NCBI RefSeq assembly: GCF_019236175.1
Contig: NZ_JAFAJM010000013.1
Location: 154,594 to 218,593 of the forward strand
Source of the DNA: Chryseobacterium sp.
Lineage (GTDB): Bacteria > Bacteroidota > Bacteroidia > Flavobacteriales > Weeksellaceae
DNA: 64,000 nucleotides
Reading direction: 5' to 3'
Shown: in pieces, positions 52,168-62,482 of the stretch
How the letters are laid out: each line of letters starts with the position of its first letter
How positions within the stretch are numbered: position 1 is the stretch's first letter
Notes under the pieces: generated by a model
The model's database searches: none
What the model saw: only the letters and a program-made list of their open reading frames with translations
Told to the model about the DNA's origin: nothing
Position numbers and translations under genes: made by a program

Positions 52168-53505
52168 TTATAATTGATATTTATTTTCCTTCAGTACATA
52201 GTACATGATAACCATGAAAATCAGAAAACAGATCATGTTCTCTATAAAAATCCCATAATAAAGGCTAGTTGTGGTTTTTATTATCCAGCACCATGCAATG
52301 ATAGGGTAAAATAATAGAAAGTCTCTGCCTATCATCATAAAAGAAGCTGTTTTTTCTTTGCCGATTGCCTGAAGAAAAGTAATGGTTGTAGGAAATACAG
52401 GAAATACAAGCATGATGGAAATCAACAATCTGAAATAAAAAACATCTATTTCGGTTACAGGAAAATCTGAAATGAGTAGTGTCAAAACTTTATTTGAGAA
52501 AAAGAACAAGGGTATTACCAGTAAAGCCATAAGAATAAGATTGTATCTCAGAAAAACAGAATAACTTTCTTTTACTCTTATAAATTTTCCGGCTCCGTAA
52601 TTGATGCCTACGACTGGCTGTAATGCCTGCGTGATTCCTAATGCAGGAGTAACAGAGAATGAAAAGGTACGATATATGGCAGAAAAAACGATTAAACTGG
52701 TTTCCGGGTGATGCAGTGAAATGATATTAAAAAGAAATATCTGTCTGACTAACCCACTTAATTGATTCAGGAAACCTGGAAGTCCTGTTGAAAAAATTTT
52801 TTTGATCATTTCAAGATCTATTTTTTTAGGAATTTTTCCAAAGAACAGATGGCTTTTTCCAGATATAAAATAGCGGATGGTTAATACAGAATAAACAGAC
52901 ATGGCAATGACAGTAGCGAGACCAATTCCAGGAACTCCCCATTGGAAATACCCCGAAAATAAAGGACATAAGATCAGGTTCAGAATAACTCCGACAGCCG
53001 TGATTTTCATTGCAAAAACAACTTTTCCTTCAGAACGTATCAGGATAGAAGTTCCAACCCCCAGGATGCTGGGTAAACTGAATACAGACATAATGACATA
53101 ATATTGGCTTCCATATTGTAATACTTCGCCGATACCTCCAATGAGCCTGATGAGATTCCCGGCAAAAAAATATCCGGAAACAGAGATGAATACAGAGAAT
53201 AGGACCAATAATGCAATAGTAAAATACAAGATAGAGCCTAATATATGCTTTGAGCCTGAACCTAGGGCACGGCTGATAATAAAGGCAGATCCCGTCCCTA
53301 CAAGTCTTACCACCGCAAAATTGAAAAAGATAAAAGGAATGGATAAGGCAATTCCTGCCATGGCGGAAGATCCTACAAATTGTCCCGCAAAAACAGCATC
53401 TGCCATAGCATTTACAGAAGTCATCAGCATTCCTGCAATTCCGGGAGGGGAGAGTTTCCATACCAATTCTTTGATAGGTCTGCGAAGCATAGCTTTTCTA
53501 TCCAT
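52168..53505 (-). CDS. MATE-family efflux transporter
   Basis: A 445-residue inner-membrane antiporter with twelve predicted helices in two halves. The pattern PIKELVWKLSPPGIAGMLMTSVNAMADAVFAG-type start with FAGQFVGSSAMAGIALSIPF, and the second-half repeat GLPGFLNQLSGLVRQIFLFN are characteristic. MATE proteins expel drugs, dyes or metabolites with sodium or proton. It is the last gene of the long minus-strand operon, two bases after the hydrolase gene. It may export the operon's peptide or a by-product, but a coincidental neighbour is not excluded. Confidence 0.88.
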   Translation of the reverse strand: MDRKAMLRRPIKELVWKLSPPGIAGMLMTSVNAMADAVFAGQFVGSSAMAGIALSIPFIFFNFAVVRLVGTGSAFIISRALGSGSKHILGSILYFTIALLVLFSVFISVSGYFFAGNLIRLIGGIGEVLQYGSQYYVIMSVFSLPSILGVGTSILIRSEGKVVFAMKITAVGVILNLILCPLFSGYFQWGVPGIGLATVIAMSVYSVLTIRYFISGKSHLFFGKIPKKIDLEMIKKIFSTGLPGFLNQLSGLVRQIFLFNIISLHHPETSLIVFSAIYRTFSFSVTPALGITQALQPVVGINYGAGKFIRVKESYSVFLRYNLILMALLVIPLFFFSNKVLTLLISDFPVTEIDVFYFRLLISIMLVFPVFPTTITFLQAIGKEKTASFMMIGRDFLLFYPIIAWCWIIKTTTSLYYGIFIENMICFLIFMVIMYYVLKENKYQL

Positions 53506-53507
53506 AA

Positions 53508-54440
53508 TTATGGTAAATATTTCTCATACCACATCCGGGTAAGTCTGTTCACTTCATCTCTATTGGCGGAAAGCCCGTGATCATCATTCTCAAAAAATAT
53601 AAAACGAAAAGGATGGTGGCTGTGAAAGAGTGCTTTTGAAGCCATAAAGCTTTCTTCTGAAGGAATCCGTTTATCTTGAGAACCATGCATAAGAAGGATA
53701 GGTGTTTTTTTATTCAATTGGTCTGCCCAATATATCATTGATCTTTTTTTCAGAGCCTCTTTTTTTTTCTCTTTATATCCGGGAATTACGTCGGCATATA
53801 TTTTTTTCAGGTCAGCTCTTGATTGTAAAGTATAATTCAGATCAGCACTGGCTCCAATAATCACTGCCGCTTTAATTCTGTGGGTTTTTGTAAGGGACAG
53901 ATATGTTTTCATCCCTCCGGTACTTCTGCCGTACATTCCTATTTTGGAAGTGTCAGCTTTGGGTACTTTTTCAAGTAATGGGATTAGATTCAAAATATCA
54001 TGAAGGTCTTTATCTCCAAGGTCTTCTTTACCTTCACTTCCGTCATTCCCCCGGATTTGAGTAGTGATCACCACATATCCCCATGAGGCCATTTCACCAA
54101 GAATGCGCTGAGCAAGCGGAATATTAAAAGCTGAGAATGCGCCTATACCTCCCCGGTTATAAATAATACAAGGATATTTTCCGGGAGCTTTAGGTTCTGC
54201 CATATATCCTTTTACTTTTAATCCATCACTGGTGTAAAAGAACTCTTTCACATCTACTTTTTGTAACATATTATCATAATGATCAGGAAAGGGAAGATGG
54301 TAATGACTCTTAAGATCTGTCGTATCTTTATTGTTGATGCTCTTTACCGTTATAAAATCAACAGATTGACAGTATAATAAACCGGAACATGATGCGAAAC
54401 ATAAAATCGACAGAAAAGAATTAAAGAACTTATTTTTCAT
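53508..54440 (-). CDS. Exported S9-like alpha/beta hydrolase
   Basis: A 310-residue protein with a signal peptide (FLSILCFASCSGLLYC, either a lipobox at Cys18 or cleavage near Cys24-Gln25). The hydrolase fold resembles prolyl oligopeptidase or dienelactone-hydrolase types: IIYNRGGIGAF for the oxyanion side, nucleophile Ser in MYGRSTGGMKTYL (about 165-177), Asp in MHGSQDKRIPS (about 254-264) and His in ENDDHGLSANR. A peptidase or esterase in the periplasm fits. Its start overlaps the end of the upstream permease gene by 11 bases, so it is coupled to the transporter. Confidence 0.82.
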   Translation of the reverse strand: MKNKFFNSFLSILCFASCSGLLYCQSVDFITVKSINNKDTTDLKSHYHLPFPDHYDNMLQKVDVKEFFYTSDGLKVKGYMAEPKAPGKYPCIIYNRGGIGAFSAFNIPLAQRILGEMASWGYVVITTQIRGNDGSEGKEDLGDKDLHDILNLIPLLEKVPKADTSKIGMYGRSTGGMKTYLSLTKTHRIKAAVIIGASADLNYTLQSRADLKKIYADVIPGYKEKKKEALKKRSMIYWADQLNKKTPILLMHGSQDKRIPSEESFMASKALFHSHHPFRFIFFENDDHGLSANRDEVNRLTRMWYEKYLP

Positions 54441-55863
54441 ACTTATTCTTTTTAAATTGTAATATCCCAGCCAATATTAAAATAATCGAAAGGATTAGGA
54501 TCCACAGCAGATTGCGTAAATTATCATCTATGGGAAAAGGGTGACCTTTATAGACGATGAAATTGGACTGACGATTCAAATCTGTGGCCTTAAAAGGGAT
54601 TCCTTTTAAGATGTGATCATATACGAATGCTCGCCATTGGGATTGCTGCTCTTTGAAGCTTTCTTTAAATATTTTAAAATCAATATAAGAATTACCTGAA
54701 ATCTGATTAAAAGCGAGGTTGGTAATCAGGGCAGGAGAGATAAGGCTAAAGTCCTGTAATTTTGTTTCCTGCATGGTCAAACTGTTTTTAAACTTTTGTT
54801 CACTCATATCATTCAGGGAGTCAATGACAGCTACAGAAACAATATAAGATGGATACCATCCTGCAATAACATTTTTCCCTATCGTATCTGATTTGAATGC
54901 ATGATATTCCGGATGGGCTTTCAGATATTGGCGGAATACACCCTGGTTATCCGTATTCTCTTTAATTTCTCTTTGCTTTACAATTTCCGTATTTCTTGAG
55001 GGTATAGGATATTTCCGCTCTATCCATATATTCAATACTGCTGGAAGGAGAAGAACAATAAACAGCCAGAGCATAGTAAGTGCGATTCCATTGAAAAGGC
55101 TATTCTTGTTCAACATATTGATAATAAAGCACAGCGCAAACCAAAACAAAGCATATACTGAAGAAATTCCAATCAGTAATAAAGTACTCCAATCATAGTA
55201 ATTCAGAGGGAACGGACTGAACAAAACCAGGGCAATAAATATCCCGAGGTAAAATACCATAAAAAACCATCCTACTCTGAAAAACCATTTAATCAGTAAA
55301 AATTTTAGAATATTAGGATAATAAATACGTAATAATATAAAGGTTCTAAGCTCTCTTTCCGAAGCAAAAAAATCATACGTCATCACAATGATCAGCAACG
55401 GAATAAGGTAGATGGTAAAAAATGAAAAGTCCAATTTACCAATAAGAAGATTTACAGGGTTGAGGACTTCTTCATTTAAAAGCATATTAGACCGGTCAAT
55501 AGAAGAAAACCTTATATAATAGGGATAAAGATCACTTTGTCCGACAGCAAATGTGGCATTAGGATATGGGGGCTTTACAATATAAAGCATGGTATAAGTA
55601 CCTATTGAAAAAGCACTATTGGGAGCTTCAGATCCTATCAATTCATGTTTTCCGGAATATTCCACGATATCTTTTTTGTGTTTTTCAAGCCGTTGCTTTT
55701 GATGAACTTTAATTTTGTGGAGATTTGAATTCTGAAATTTAACCCATTCAGATCCGTTAAAAATAGAAAGCAGAGTAAATCCGATAAGAACACTAGTGAG
55801 AATCCACAATGTTCTGTCGGTGGTCATTTTTTTAAATTCGTATGCAAATATGTGTTTATACAT
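54430..55863 (-). CDS. ABC-2 type permease with DUF3526 layout, second subunit
   Basis: This 477-residue protein has six membrane helices: one near 18-36, then a large soluble periplasmic loop (about 45-130), three more between 145 and 270, and a second big loop (290-440) before a final helix. That is the DUF3526 ABC-2 plan. Together with the next subunit and the ATPase it should form one transporter. The large outside loops suggest binding of a partner or peptide. Three bases separate it from the first permease. Confidence 0.8.
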   Translation of the reverse strand: MYKHIFAYEFKKMTTDRTLWILTSVLIGFTLLSIFNGSEWVKFQNSNLHKIKVHQKQRLEKHKKDIVEYSGKHELIGSEAPNSAFSIGTYTMLYIVKPPYPNATFAVGQSDLYPYYIRFSSIDRSNMLLNEEVLNPVNLLIGKLDFSFFTIYLIPLLIIVMTYDFFASERELRTFILLRIYYPNILKFLLIKWFFRVGWFFMVFYLGIFIALVLFSPFPLNYYDWSTLLLIGISSVYALFWFALCFIINMLNKNSLFNGIALTMLWLFIVLLLPAVLNIWIERKYPIPSRNTEIVKQREIKENTDNQGVFRQYLKAHPEYHAFKSDTIGKNVIAGWYPSYIVSVAVIDSLNDMSEQKFKNSLTMQETKLQDFSLISPALITNLAFNQISGNSYIDFKIFKESFKEQQSQWRAFVYDHILKGIPFKATDLNRQSNFIVYKGHPFPIDDNLRNLLWILILSIILILAGILQFKKNKYEK

Positions 55864-55866
55864 AGT

Positions 55867-57300
55867 TTATAAATTTAGACGCTTAATGAAAAATACTACA
55901 GTAAAAACAGAAAATATCAACCAAAGGACTAAGAGTTGAACATTAAAAATATAATCAGAACAACGAGTCTCAAAGTTTCTTGGAGTATAAGAGTAGTCCG
56001 GAACTTGCTTCCATAATTTTTCATTGCCTTTGTATTCTTTATTTTTCTGATGCTCCATGATGTCCTTATTCAGAATATTCATCATACTTCTTCTGTATTT
56101 TTCTGAAGAGTTGATAAAATGAAAATATTCACCCACATCTGTACCTGTGGCTCCCATTGATATGAATTTCATATTGGTAAAGGGAGAAAATACAGAAAGG
56201 AGAGAATGGGTTTTATTCTGAAGCATAAAAAGCGAATCTATTCTTCTATAATTATGTTCGTAGGTAGTATGTCCTTCATTTTCTAAGAGTTGCAATGCAT
56301 ATCCAAATACATTGACAGACGGTGCCTTTGAATTGTTTGTTTTATTTTTTTCAGCCAATTTCTTTTCGGCCTTTTTATTCAGATCCTGCCAATGAGATAT
56401 GCTTTCATAGCCTCCCTGAAAAGTCTTCTTTTCAATGTTCTCGGTAAATTCATAAGCTGAAGGAGTAGGATAGAGCGTTTCAGCAGTAAATACAGAAAGT
56501 TTAGGAATAATGATGCATACCATAATCCAGAATGTAAATAACAGCAGCAGTGATTTTCTTGTTGTCTCACAGGCAGCGGAAACAGCAATAGAAATGAATA
56601 AGAATATCATAAAATAAATCAGATAACTCAGCAAGAGCATACCGGCAGATTCCAGAACATTTTCCTCAGTAGAGACGTTTTTGAAAATAATCCATCCAGA
56701 TACTACAGCTACCGGAAGAATACTGACAGAAAGAATGGATATGGCACCCAAGACCTTTCCTAAAAGTAATTGTGTTTTTGTAATTCCCTGACTTAAAATC
56801 AGTTTCAGTGTTCCTTGTTCTTTTTCTTTACTGATCATACCATGAATAATGATGATAATCAGAAGCGGAATAATATACAGTGCTGCAAATCCTATGGTAA
56901 ATTCTCCTGAACGAAGTAAGAATGTAGTATCTTCTGCAGTTCGTACTTCAGGAGGATTTTGCTTATGAGTTTCAATGCGGATGGCTTCACCTGTATACGG
57001 GTCGGTTCCTTTTTCTATAATACTGAAAATGGAGAGCGGTTTAAAAGTATAAGTCCCGTAATGTCCAGCAGCATGAGGGTTTTTGTCTTCCTGTTGTAAC
57101 CATAGCTGTCTGACCTGATGTTGACTTAAAATCCGGTCTGCAGATGCTGTTCTGTAATATGAATAGCCAATATATAATGCAGAAAAGAAAATAATCCACG
57201 AAGCGAAGGCAAGAAGAATCATTCTGCCATCTCGGAAAGCTGCTGTGACTTCATTTCCGGCAAGACGGATAATCCTGGTTAAAAATAAGCGCTTTTGCAT
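55867..57300 (-). CDS. ABC-2 type permease with DUF3526 layout, first subunit
   Basis: Length 477 residues from ATG at 57300 (MQKRLFLTRIIRLAGNEVTA), one base after the ATPase stop; a longer in-frame start at 57354 lies inside the ATPase gene. It begins with a cytoplasmic coupling segment, then a helix (about 27-46), a periplasmic loop to about 130, a cluster of helices (about 145-275) including IIIIIHGMISKEKEQGTLKL, the ABC-2 signature loop, and a second large loop. Its size and plan match its partner, suggesting an old gene duplication. Similar pairs are related to NosY-type copper-maturation permeases. Confidence 0.82.
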   Translation of the reverse strand: MQKRLFLTRIIRLAGNEVTAAFRDGRMILLAFASWIIFFSALYIGYSYYRTASADRILSQHQVRQLWLQQEDKNPHAAGHYGTYTFKPLSIFSIIEKGTDPYTGEAIRIETHKQNPPEVRTAEDTTFLLRSGEFTIGFAALYIIPLLIIIIIHGMISKEKEQGTLKLILSQGITKTQLLLGKVLGAISILSVSILPVAVVSGWIIFKNVSTEENVLESAGMLLLSYLIYFMIFLFISIAVSAACETTRKSLLLLFTFWIMVCIIIPKLSVFTAETLYPTPSAYEFTENIEKKTFQGGYESISHWQDLNKKAEKKLAEKNKTNNSKAPSVNVFGYALQLLENEGHTTYEHNYRRIDSLFMLQNKTHSLLSVFSPFTNMKFISMGATGTDVGEYFHFINSSEKYRRSMMNILNKDIMEHQKNKEYKGNEKLWKQVPDYSYTPRNFETRCSDYIFNVQLLVLWLIFSVFTVVFFIKRLNL

Positions 57301-57301
57301 A

Positions 57302-58003
57302 TCAGTGCATATGTTTAAGATAAATATGTTCCAGTTCTTTAAAGCTGACCTCATTGGCGGAAAATGATTGTAATAAAGAGCCTTCTTTCATGATACCGAT
57401 TTGAGTTCCGGTTTCTCTGGCCCGGAAGAGATCATGGGTCGCCATCAGGATGGCCAATCCTTTTTCTTTCATCTCAACTAGTAAATCAGAAAATTCATTA
57501 CTGGCTTTAGGATCGAGACCGGATGTTGGTTCATCCAGCAACAATACTTTTGCTTCTTTTGCTTTTGTTAAAGCGATTCCTACCTTCTGCCTCATTCCTT
57601 TGGAATAATTTTTTACTCTTTCACAGATAAATTTTTCCTGGAGCCCGGATCCGATGAGAAGCTCAATGAGCTCTTCTCGATTTTTTGTATGGCCTGAAAG
57701 GCCACAGAAAAAATCCAGGTTTTCAAGTCCGCTGAGATAAGGATAAAGCATTAGGTTTTCCGGAATATAGGCAATATCTGCTTTTGTTTCAGCTCCTTTT
57801 ACAGATACTTCCTTACCATTGATCAGTGCTTTCCCGGAAGTCGGCTTAATAAAATCAAGAAACAGATTGATTGTAGTAGATTTACCTGCACCATTACTCC
57901 CAAGCAGACAATAAATCTCCTGAGGGTTAATTTTTAAATTCATCCCTTTCAGGGCGATATGTCCCTGTTTATATTCTTTTGTCAGTTCAATTGCTTCAAT
58001 CAT
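57302..58003 (-). CDS. ABC transporter ATPase
   Basis: A 233-residue ATPase. Walker A is LLGSNGAGKSTTIN (about 33-46), the signature is NYSKGMRQKVGIA (about 133-145, the variant seen in ABC-2 exporters of the CcmA/NosF class), Walker B is VLLLDEPTSGLDPKA (about 153-167), and the switch His is in MATHDLFRA. It precedes the two permease genes by one base. ATPases of this class drive export or act on periplasmic maturation; direction cannot be told from sequence. Confidence 0.93.
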   Translation of the reverse strand: MIEAIELTKEYKQGHIALKGMNLKINPQEIYCLLGSNGAGKSTTINLFLDFIKPTSGKALINGKEVSVKGAETKADIAYIPENLMLYPYLSGLENLDFFCGLSGHTKNREELIELLIGSGLQEKFICERVKNYSKGMRQKVGIALTKAKEAKVLLLDEPTSGLDPKASNEFSDLLVEMKEKGLAILMATHDLFRARETGTQIGIMKEGSLLQSFSANEVSFKELEHIYLKHMH

Positions 58004-58038
58004 AAATAAAAATTGGGTTGGAAAGTGTGTATATCCGC

Positions 58039-59217
58039 TTATTTAATTTCAATCAGGCTGTGAAGTTGTCCGTCTACTGTGAATTTCTTTTGTACGCTTT
58101 CTGTAACAGGATTAAAAGAATACACTGTACTTGTCCCGCTTAGAGCAGCATTCAAGAGCCATTCATTTCCGATTTTTTTCAGGAAAGCAGGATTAGCACC
58201 ATAGACTACAGGAAGCCCGTCAATTTTACCTTGTACCGTTTTGTTTACGATATCAATAATATAATAGCTGTAATTAGGGCCGTTTAGCTCCCATTCATCA
58301 TTGGGATTTTCTATTCTTACAGTTACTGCTTTGGTATCACTGTAAGGGAATAAATTACGACATACTCCTCCAGCAAGTTGATTCAGATTCATAAAATAAT
58401 CGGGATCAAAATGATCTTCATTATTTTTAATACGTAATATGCCACTAGGTTTCGCTGTAGTTCCATATCCCATTACATAAAGATCTCCATTTGGTAGTAA
58501 GGCAAAAGCTCCGTCATTAGATCCTATAAAAATTCTGGAAGTCCGTCCGTCACTGATTACTTTTTCTACTTTTTGTGAATCAATATTTACAATGGCTACA
58601 ACTGCCTCATCTATAGCGGGGTTAAAATCTTTTTCATAATATACTCCCATATACAATTTGTTACCTCTCTTGATAATCTGTTGAATATAGATGGTAGGAA
58701 TTCCTGGTTTCTTGATCATAGAAATATCTACATCTCCCTTTTTCTGCATAGAGGAGGGATCAAAACGAATGACTTTATATTCACCTCCAGTTCCTACCGT
58801 ACCGGCATAGGCATCATGCTGATCGATAAAGCACAGGCTTGTGAAATTTCTCCCCGAGGGATCTTTAATACTGTTTCCGGTGATCATTTCTCCCCGGTTA
58901 TTAAAGGTATATTGGGCCATGGTTGCGGGCTGTCCTACGAAACTTATAAAAGCATTGCTTCCATATCCATATAAGAGAGAGCCCTGTAAGAATTCTTTGG
59001 CATGGCTGTTATTTACATGATCTTTATTCAGGTTTTCCAAGCCCTGGAAATAAGAAGTATTGTTGGGATAAGTTCCTGCCTGTGTGAGTAAGGCAAAATT
59101 TACTTTCCCTGAAGTTGGCTGGCTTGCGGAATCATCATCCTTATTGCATGAGGAAAATAAGAATAAGGCTACAATCGTAGCCGTTATCCATGTTTTAAAT
59201 TTTTTCTTTACATTCAT
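58039..59217 (-). CDS. DUF4374 surface lipoprotein, XusB-like
   Basis: A 392-residue lipoprotein: signal with lipobox LFSSC (Cys22) and the acidic NKDDDS export signal, then a repetitive beta structure that fits a seven-bladed propeller (for example GSNDGAFALLPNGDLYVMGY, RIKNNEDHFDPDYFMNLNQL). The start at 59217 is preferred to a frame open further upstream that lies in the receptor gene. DUF4374 includes, as I recall, XusB of Bacteroides, which binds enterobactin-type siderophores at the cell surface and works with a TonB receptor. Here too it follows a receptor gene, so ligand capture for that receptor is the likely role. Confidence 0.85.
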   Translation of the reverse strand: MNVKKKFKTWITATIVALFLFSSCNKDDDSASQPTSGKVNFALLTQAGTYPNNTSYFQGLENLNKDHVNNSHAKEFLQGSLLYGYGSNAFISFVGQPATMAQYTFNNRGEMITGNSIKDPSGRNFTSLCFIDQHDAYAGTVGTGGEYKVIRFDPSSMQKKGDVDISMIKKPGIPTIYIQQIIKRGNKLYMGVYYEKDFNPAIDEAVVAIVNIDSQKVEKVISDGRTSRIFIGSNDGAFALLPNGDLYVMGYGTTAKPSGILRIKNNEDHFDPDYFMNLNQLAGGVCRNLFPYSDTKAVTVRIENPNDEWELNGPNYSYYIIDIVNKTVQGKIDGLPVVYGANPAFLKKIGNEWLLNAALSGTSTVYSFNPVTESVQKKFTVDGQLHSLIEIK

Positions 59218-59242
59218 ATTTTTTTCTTTATAATAATTAATT

Positions 59243-61562
59243 TTAGAGTAAAGCAATATCCAAAGTGAGGAAATAGGCACGTCCCGGTTTTTGTATACGG
59301 AAATTATCATAGAGTTTCTGTCCAAAAATATTCTGACATTCCATGCTGACAGTGTATTTTCCATCTTTATGTTTAAGTGAAAATCCCAGATTTCCTGAAT
59401 ATTGATATGGAATACTATTTTTATCAGTTCTATTTCCATCTCCTTCCCAAAAGAGATAAAACCGATCTACATAACGCATGCTATACCAGGTCTGAAACTT
59501 TAAATGATTCCAAAGGAGTTTTCTGTGAGAATAGCTGACTTCGGCATTGGCAAAAAATGAAGGGATATTGGGAATGCGTTGATTATAATATCTTTCGTTT
59601 CCAACGTCCCGAGAACGGTTTCGGATATTCTGGTAGGTTGCATTGATCGTAAAACCAATTATATCAACTGGTTTATAACTAATTTCCCCTTCCAGTCCAA
59701 CAGACAAAGCCTTACTCAGATTCTGGTGCATGAAATAGCGTGAAGAAGGTCTTTGCCATATGATCTGATCTGTATTCCGATAAAACGCGTTTATCTCTGC
59801 CTTACTTTTATTTTGTGTGAAAATCAAACCTAAATTTAAATTTTGACTGGTTTCAGGTAACAAAGAAAGATTGGGAAGTACAAGCATCTGATCTCCGAAG
59901 AGCTCAAAAATAGTGGGTATTCTTATCGTATATTCATAAGAAGACTTAATTAACAATTGCTCATAAGCTTGGAAAGAAAAAGCCTGCCCATAGCCTAGTT
60001 TTGTAATCCTGGTTGCATTTTTCTCAAATCCGGAAATATTCCGGGAATAGCCTTCCGCATTAAAATCAAAAAATTTTCCTGAAGTAAGAGAGGTAATGCG
60101 ACCATCCCATAATGTTGCCTTTAAAGCCAGACCGGTTATTGTTTTGTTGACAGACTGCGGATCTGTATAATAATCACGTCCATAATAGGCTTTGGCCGTT
60201 TCGTCATGTCCGTTTCGTTGAAAATAAGAACGTTGAAAAGAACCTGTCACATCAATATTGGCAGACCAATGCCAAGTTGCATTTACCTGTCCTGAAACAT
60301 GCAGGTCTTTTAAATATAGATTATTTCCTGAATTGGATATCTCACCACCCTGATTGCGTAGTGAAATCACTTCTCCCTTCCAATTGTATATGTTCAAAGA
60401 AGTGTCAACAAGATGAGGAAGGGTATAATTAGCGGATATATAGAAGTCCATATCCAGATTTTTTACAATTTCTTTTTTTCTTATACCTGACTAATGCTCC
60501 TAATGAACCTGTTTTCATCAATGCTTCTCCGTAAGGTTGTACGGCAAGAGCATCATGTTGTATATCCGATCTGTTTCCGGAAGTATAGAAAGATATAAAA
60601 GCTTGATCAGCCCATGAAACATTTTTTACCCCCAATTCAGGACGCAGCATATAATTGGAAAATTTACTGTGAAAGCGTTTTACTGTCCCTGCATAGCTGC
60701 TGCCATCTTTATTCAGGACTTCCGCATCTATGGAATAGTCATTATCAGAATGATTGGCAAAAGCATTGAATAGCAGATATATATTTCCCCATGAATACTG
60801 TGCTGCTGCTGCAAGTTTATGGGTGTTAAAACTTCCTATACTGTAGCTTAGATCCGCAAAATCTTTAGTTTCACTTCTGGAAATAACATTGATAGCACCT
60901 CCTAAAACATCCGAAGCCAGATGGATTGGTACCATTCCTTTATACACTTCAAATCTTGAAAAAAAGGCAGCGGGTACGGAGGCAATATTCATTTCACTGC
61001 TGTAATTTTCCAAAGGAATACCATCCATGAAAAAACGAACCTGCTTTCCTGCCAATCCATTTATCGAAAAACTGACATCACTGCCAAGTCCTCCATTTTG
61101 TCTGACATTCACACCGGAAATAGTATTGATGACATCTGCTGTATTGGCCGTTTTTATCCGCATTTTTTTAGTCTCAATTACAGCGACACTCAGGGGTAAG
61201 TTATTTATTTTCTTTATCTCATTATTTTCTCTAACGATAACTTCTTTTAATTCTTTTGGTTTTTCCCGAAGATTGATATTGAATACCATGGCGCTATTAG
61301 AAATTTCAATCTGCTTTATTTCCATCTCATACTGTGCTTTTGAAAAAATAAGAGTGGTAATGCCTGATTTTTCCGTTTCAATCTGATAGAATCCTTTTGT
61401 ATCTGAAAAAGTAGACGGACCGGAAGGGGATAGCTGAATATGAGTTTCAGCAACCGGATTTCCCTCTGAATCGGTAATTTTTCCTTTAATTAGATATTTT
61501 TGTTGGCCTGATGCTGCTTCTGTCATCAGAAAGATTACTGTCAATGTCAATACCCGCATCAT
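59243..61562 (-). pseudogene. TonB-dependent receptor split by a frameshift in an A7 tract
   Basis: Two overlapping frames make one receptor of about 770 residues. The N-terminal part (61562-60429) has a signal peptide, a carboxypeptidase-like domain (YLIKGKITDSEGNPVAETHI), the plug (NTADVINTISGVNVRQNGGL; FFMDGIPLENY; HLASDVLGGAINVISR) and the first barrel strands, and runs off frame after ALVRYKKK. Dropping one A from the T7/A7 run at 60473-60479 restores EIVKNLDMDFYISANYTLPH and joins the C-terminal frame, which ends in FLTLDIALL at 59243. This may be an assembly error, true decay or phase variation. By context it imports the operon's ligand. Confidence 0.88.
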
Positions 61563-61570
61563 AATTTTTG

Positions 61571-62482
61571 TTATTTTCTAATGTCATATTCATAAATAAG
61601 ATGAGCTTCCATCATGGAATTGAAAGCCTCCTGATCAATATTTTTAAGTGTGTTACCATTTAGAGTCCCGTCTGCCATTTGCCAGATCCGTGCATAGTTT
61701 TCCTCCAGAGTGAACGCATCATCATTTTCCGGAAACAATACATATATTTTCAAAGACCCATTTTCTATTTTTTCAAAGTTTTGGAGCGTCTGATTTCGAA
61801 GAATTCTGTTTGTATTTCCTCTGGTGAGAAGGATGGTTTCTCTCTCTTCATTATATAATAGATATTGGGTTTCGGGATGGTCGCTGACCTGAATACTTTC
61901 CATAGGCTGGATATCATAAATATTATTCACTGCAAGAGCTTGTGAACAGCTTATAATTTTAACAGGGCATATTTCAGGTGAAAGATTATGGATTCTTATT
62001 TTTCCATTGTCATAGGTGGTTCTTATTTTATCCACATAAAAAAAATCTTCTTCAGCAGTCCGTGATGTATAACATTCTCCTTCCAAATATATTTCTGAGA
62101 TAAGTTTATATTTACCAGGAAGTGCATCCTCAGCAAGGGAATACTGAAAGTAGAAATGTCGTGAAAAATGAATATGTTTCAACATCTCTACTAATTTTTC
62201 TTTTTTCTTTTTTCCGCTTAAATAATCCGCCAATATGAGTAGCGGAGTATTTCTTGGAAGGTTATTGGACATTCTTATTTCTTTTTTCTCCCTCTGCTCC
62301 TTTTTGGGTTCGGGGAGGAGCATAATATGTTGATCACATAGACTAACAATACTGCCGTCAGGAGATTGCACTCCTAATCTGATTAATGGAAACTGAGGAA
62401 TATTCTTCTCACTTTCAAGAGCGATTGCCCAATGTATTGTAACTGTTTTTCCCGGAATGGTACGCTTTGGAAAAATGCTCAT
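61571..62482 (-). CDS. Unrecognised 303-residue protein of the HCGG-peptide operon
   Basis: No signal peptide or membrane helix. The start (PGKTVTIHWAIALES; FPLIRLGVQSPDGSIVSLCD; YFQYSLAEDALPGKYKLISE) reads like an immunoglobulin-type beta sandwich over about 1-150; the middle has a second beta domain (GKIRIHNLSPEICPVKII), and the last 60 residues are helical with ENYARIWQMADGTLN. It overlaps the previous gene by four bases (ATGA) and lies eight bases before the receptor gene, so it belongs to the unit. I do not recognise the family; a peptide-handling or precursor-recognition role is only a guess. Confidence 0.72.
   Translation of the reverse strand: MSIFPKRTIPGKTVTIHWAIALESEKNIPQFPLIRLGVQSPDGSIVSLCDQHIMLLPEPKKEQREKKEIRMSNNLPRNTPLLILADYLSGKKKKEKLVEMLKHIHFSRHFYFQYSLAEDALPGKYKLISEIYLEGECYTSRTAEEDFFYVDKIRTTYDNGKIRIHNLSPEICPVKIISCSQALAVNNIYDIQPMESIQVSDHPETQYLLYNEERETILLTRGNTNRILRNQTLQNFEKIENGSLKIYVLFPENDDAFTLEENYARIWQMADGTLNGNTLKNIDQEAFNSMMEAHLIYEYDIRK

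Noticed and set aside
60471..60480. Programmed -1 frameshift at the A7-G run of the TonB receptor
   Set aside because: The run looks like a -1 slippery site, but the downstream frame needs a +1 (or -2) shift, and no stimulatory structure is evident.
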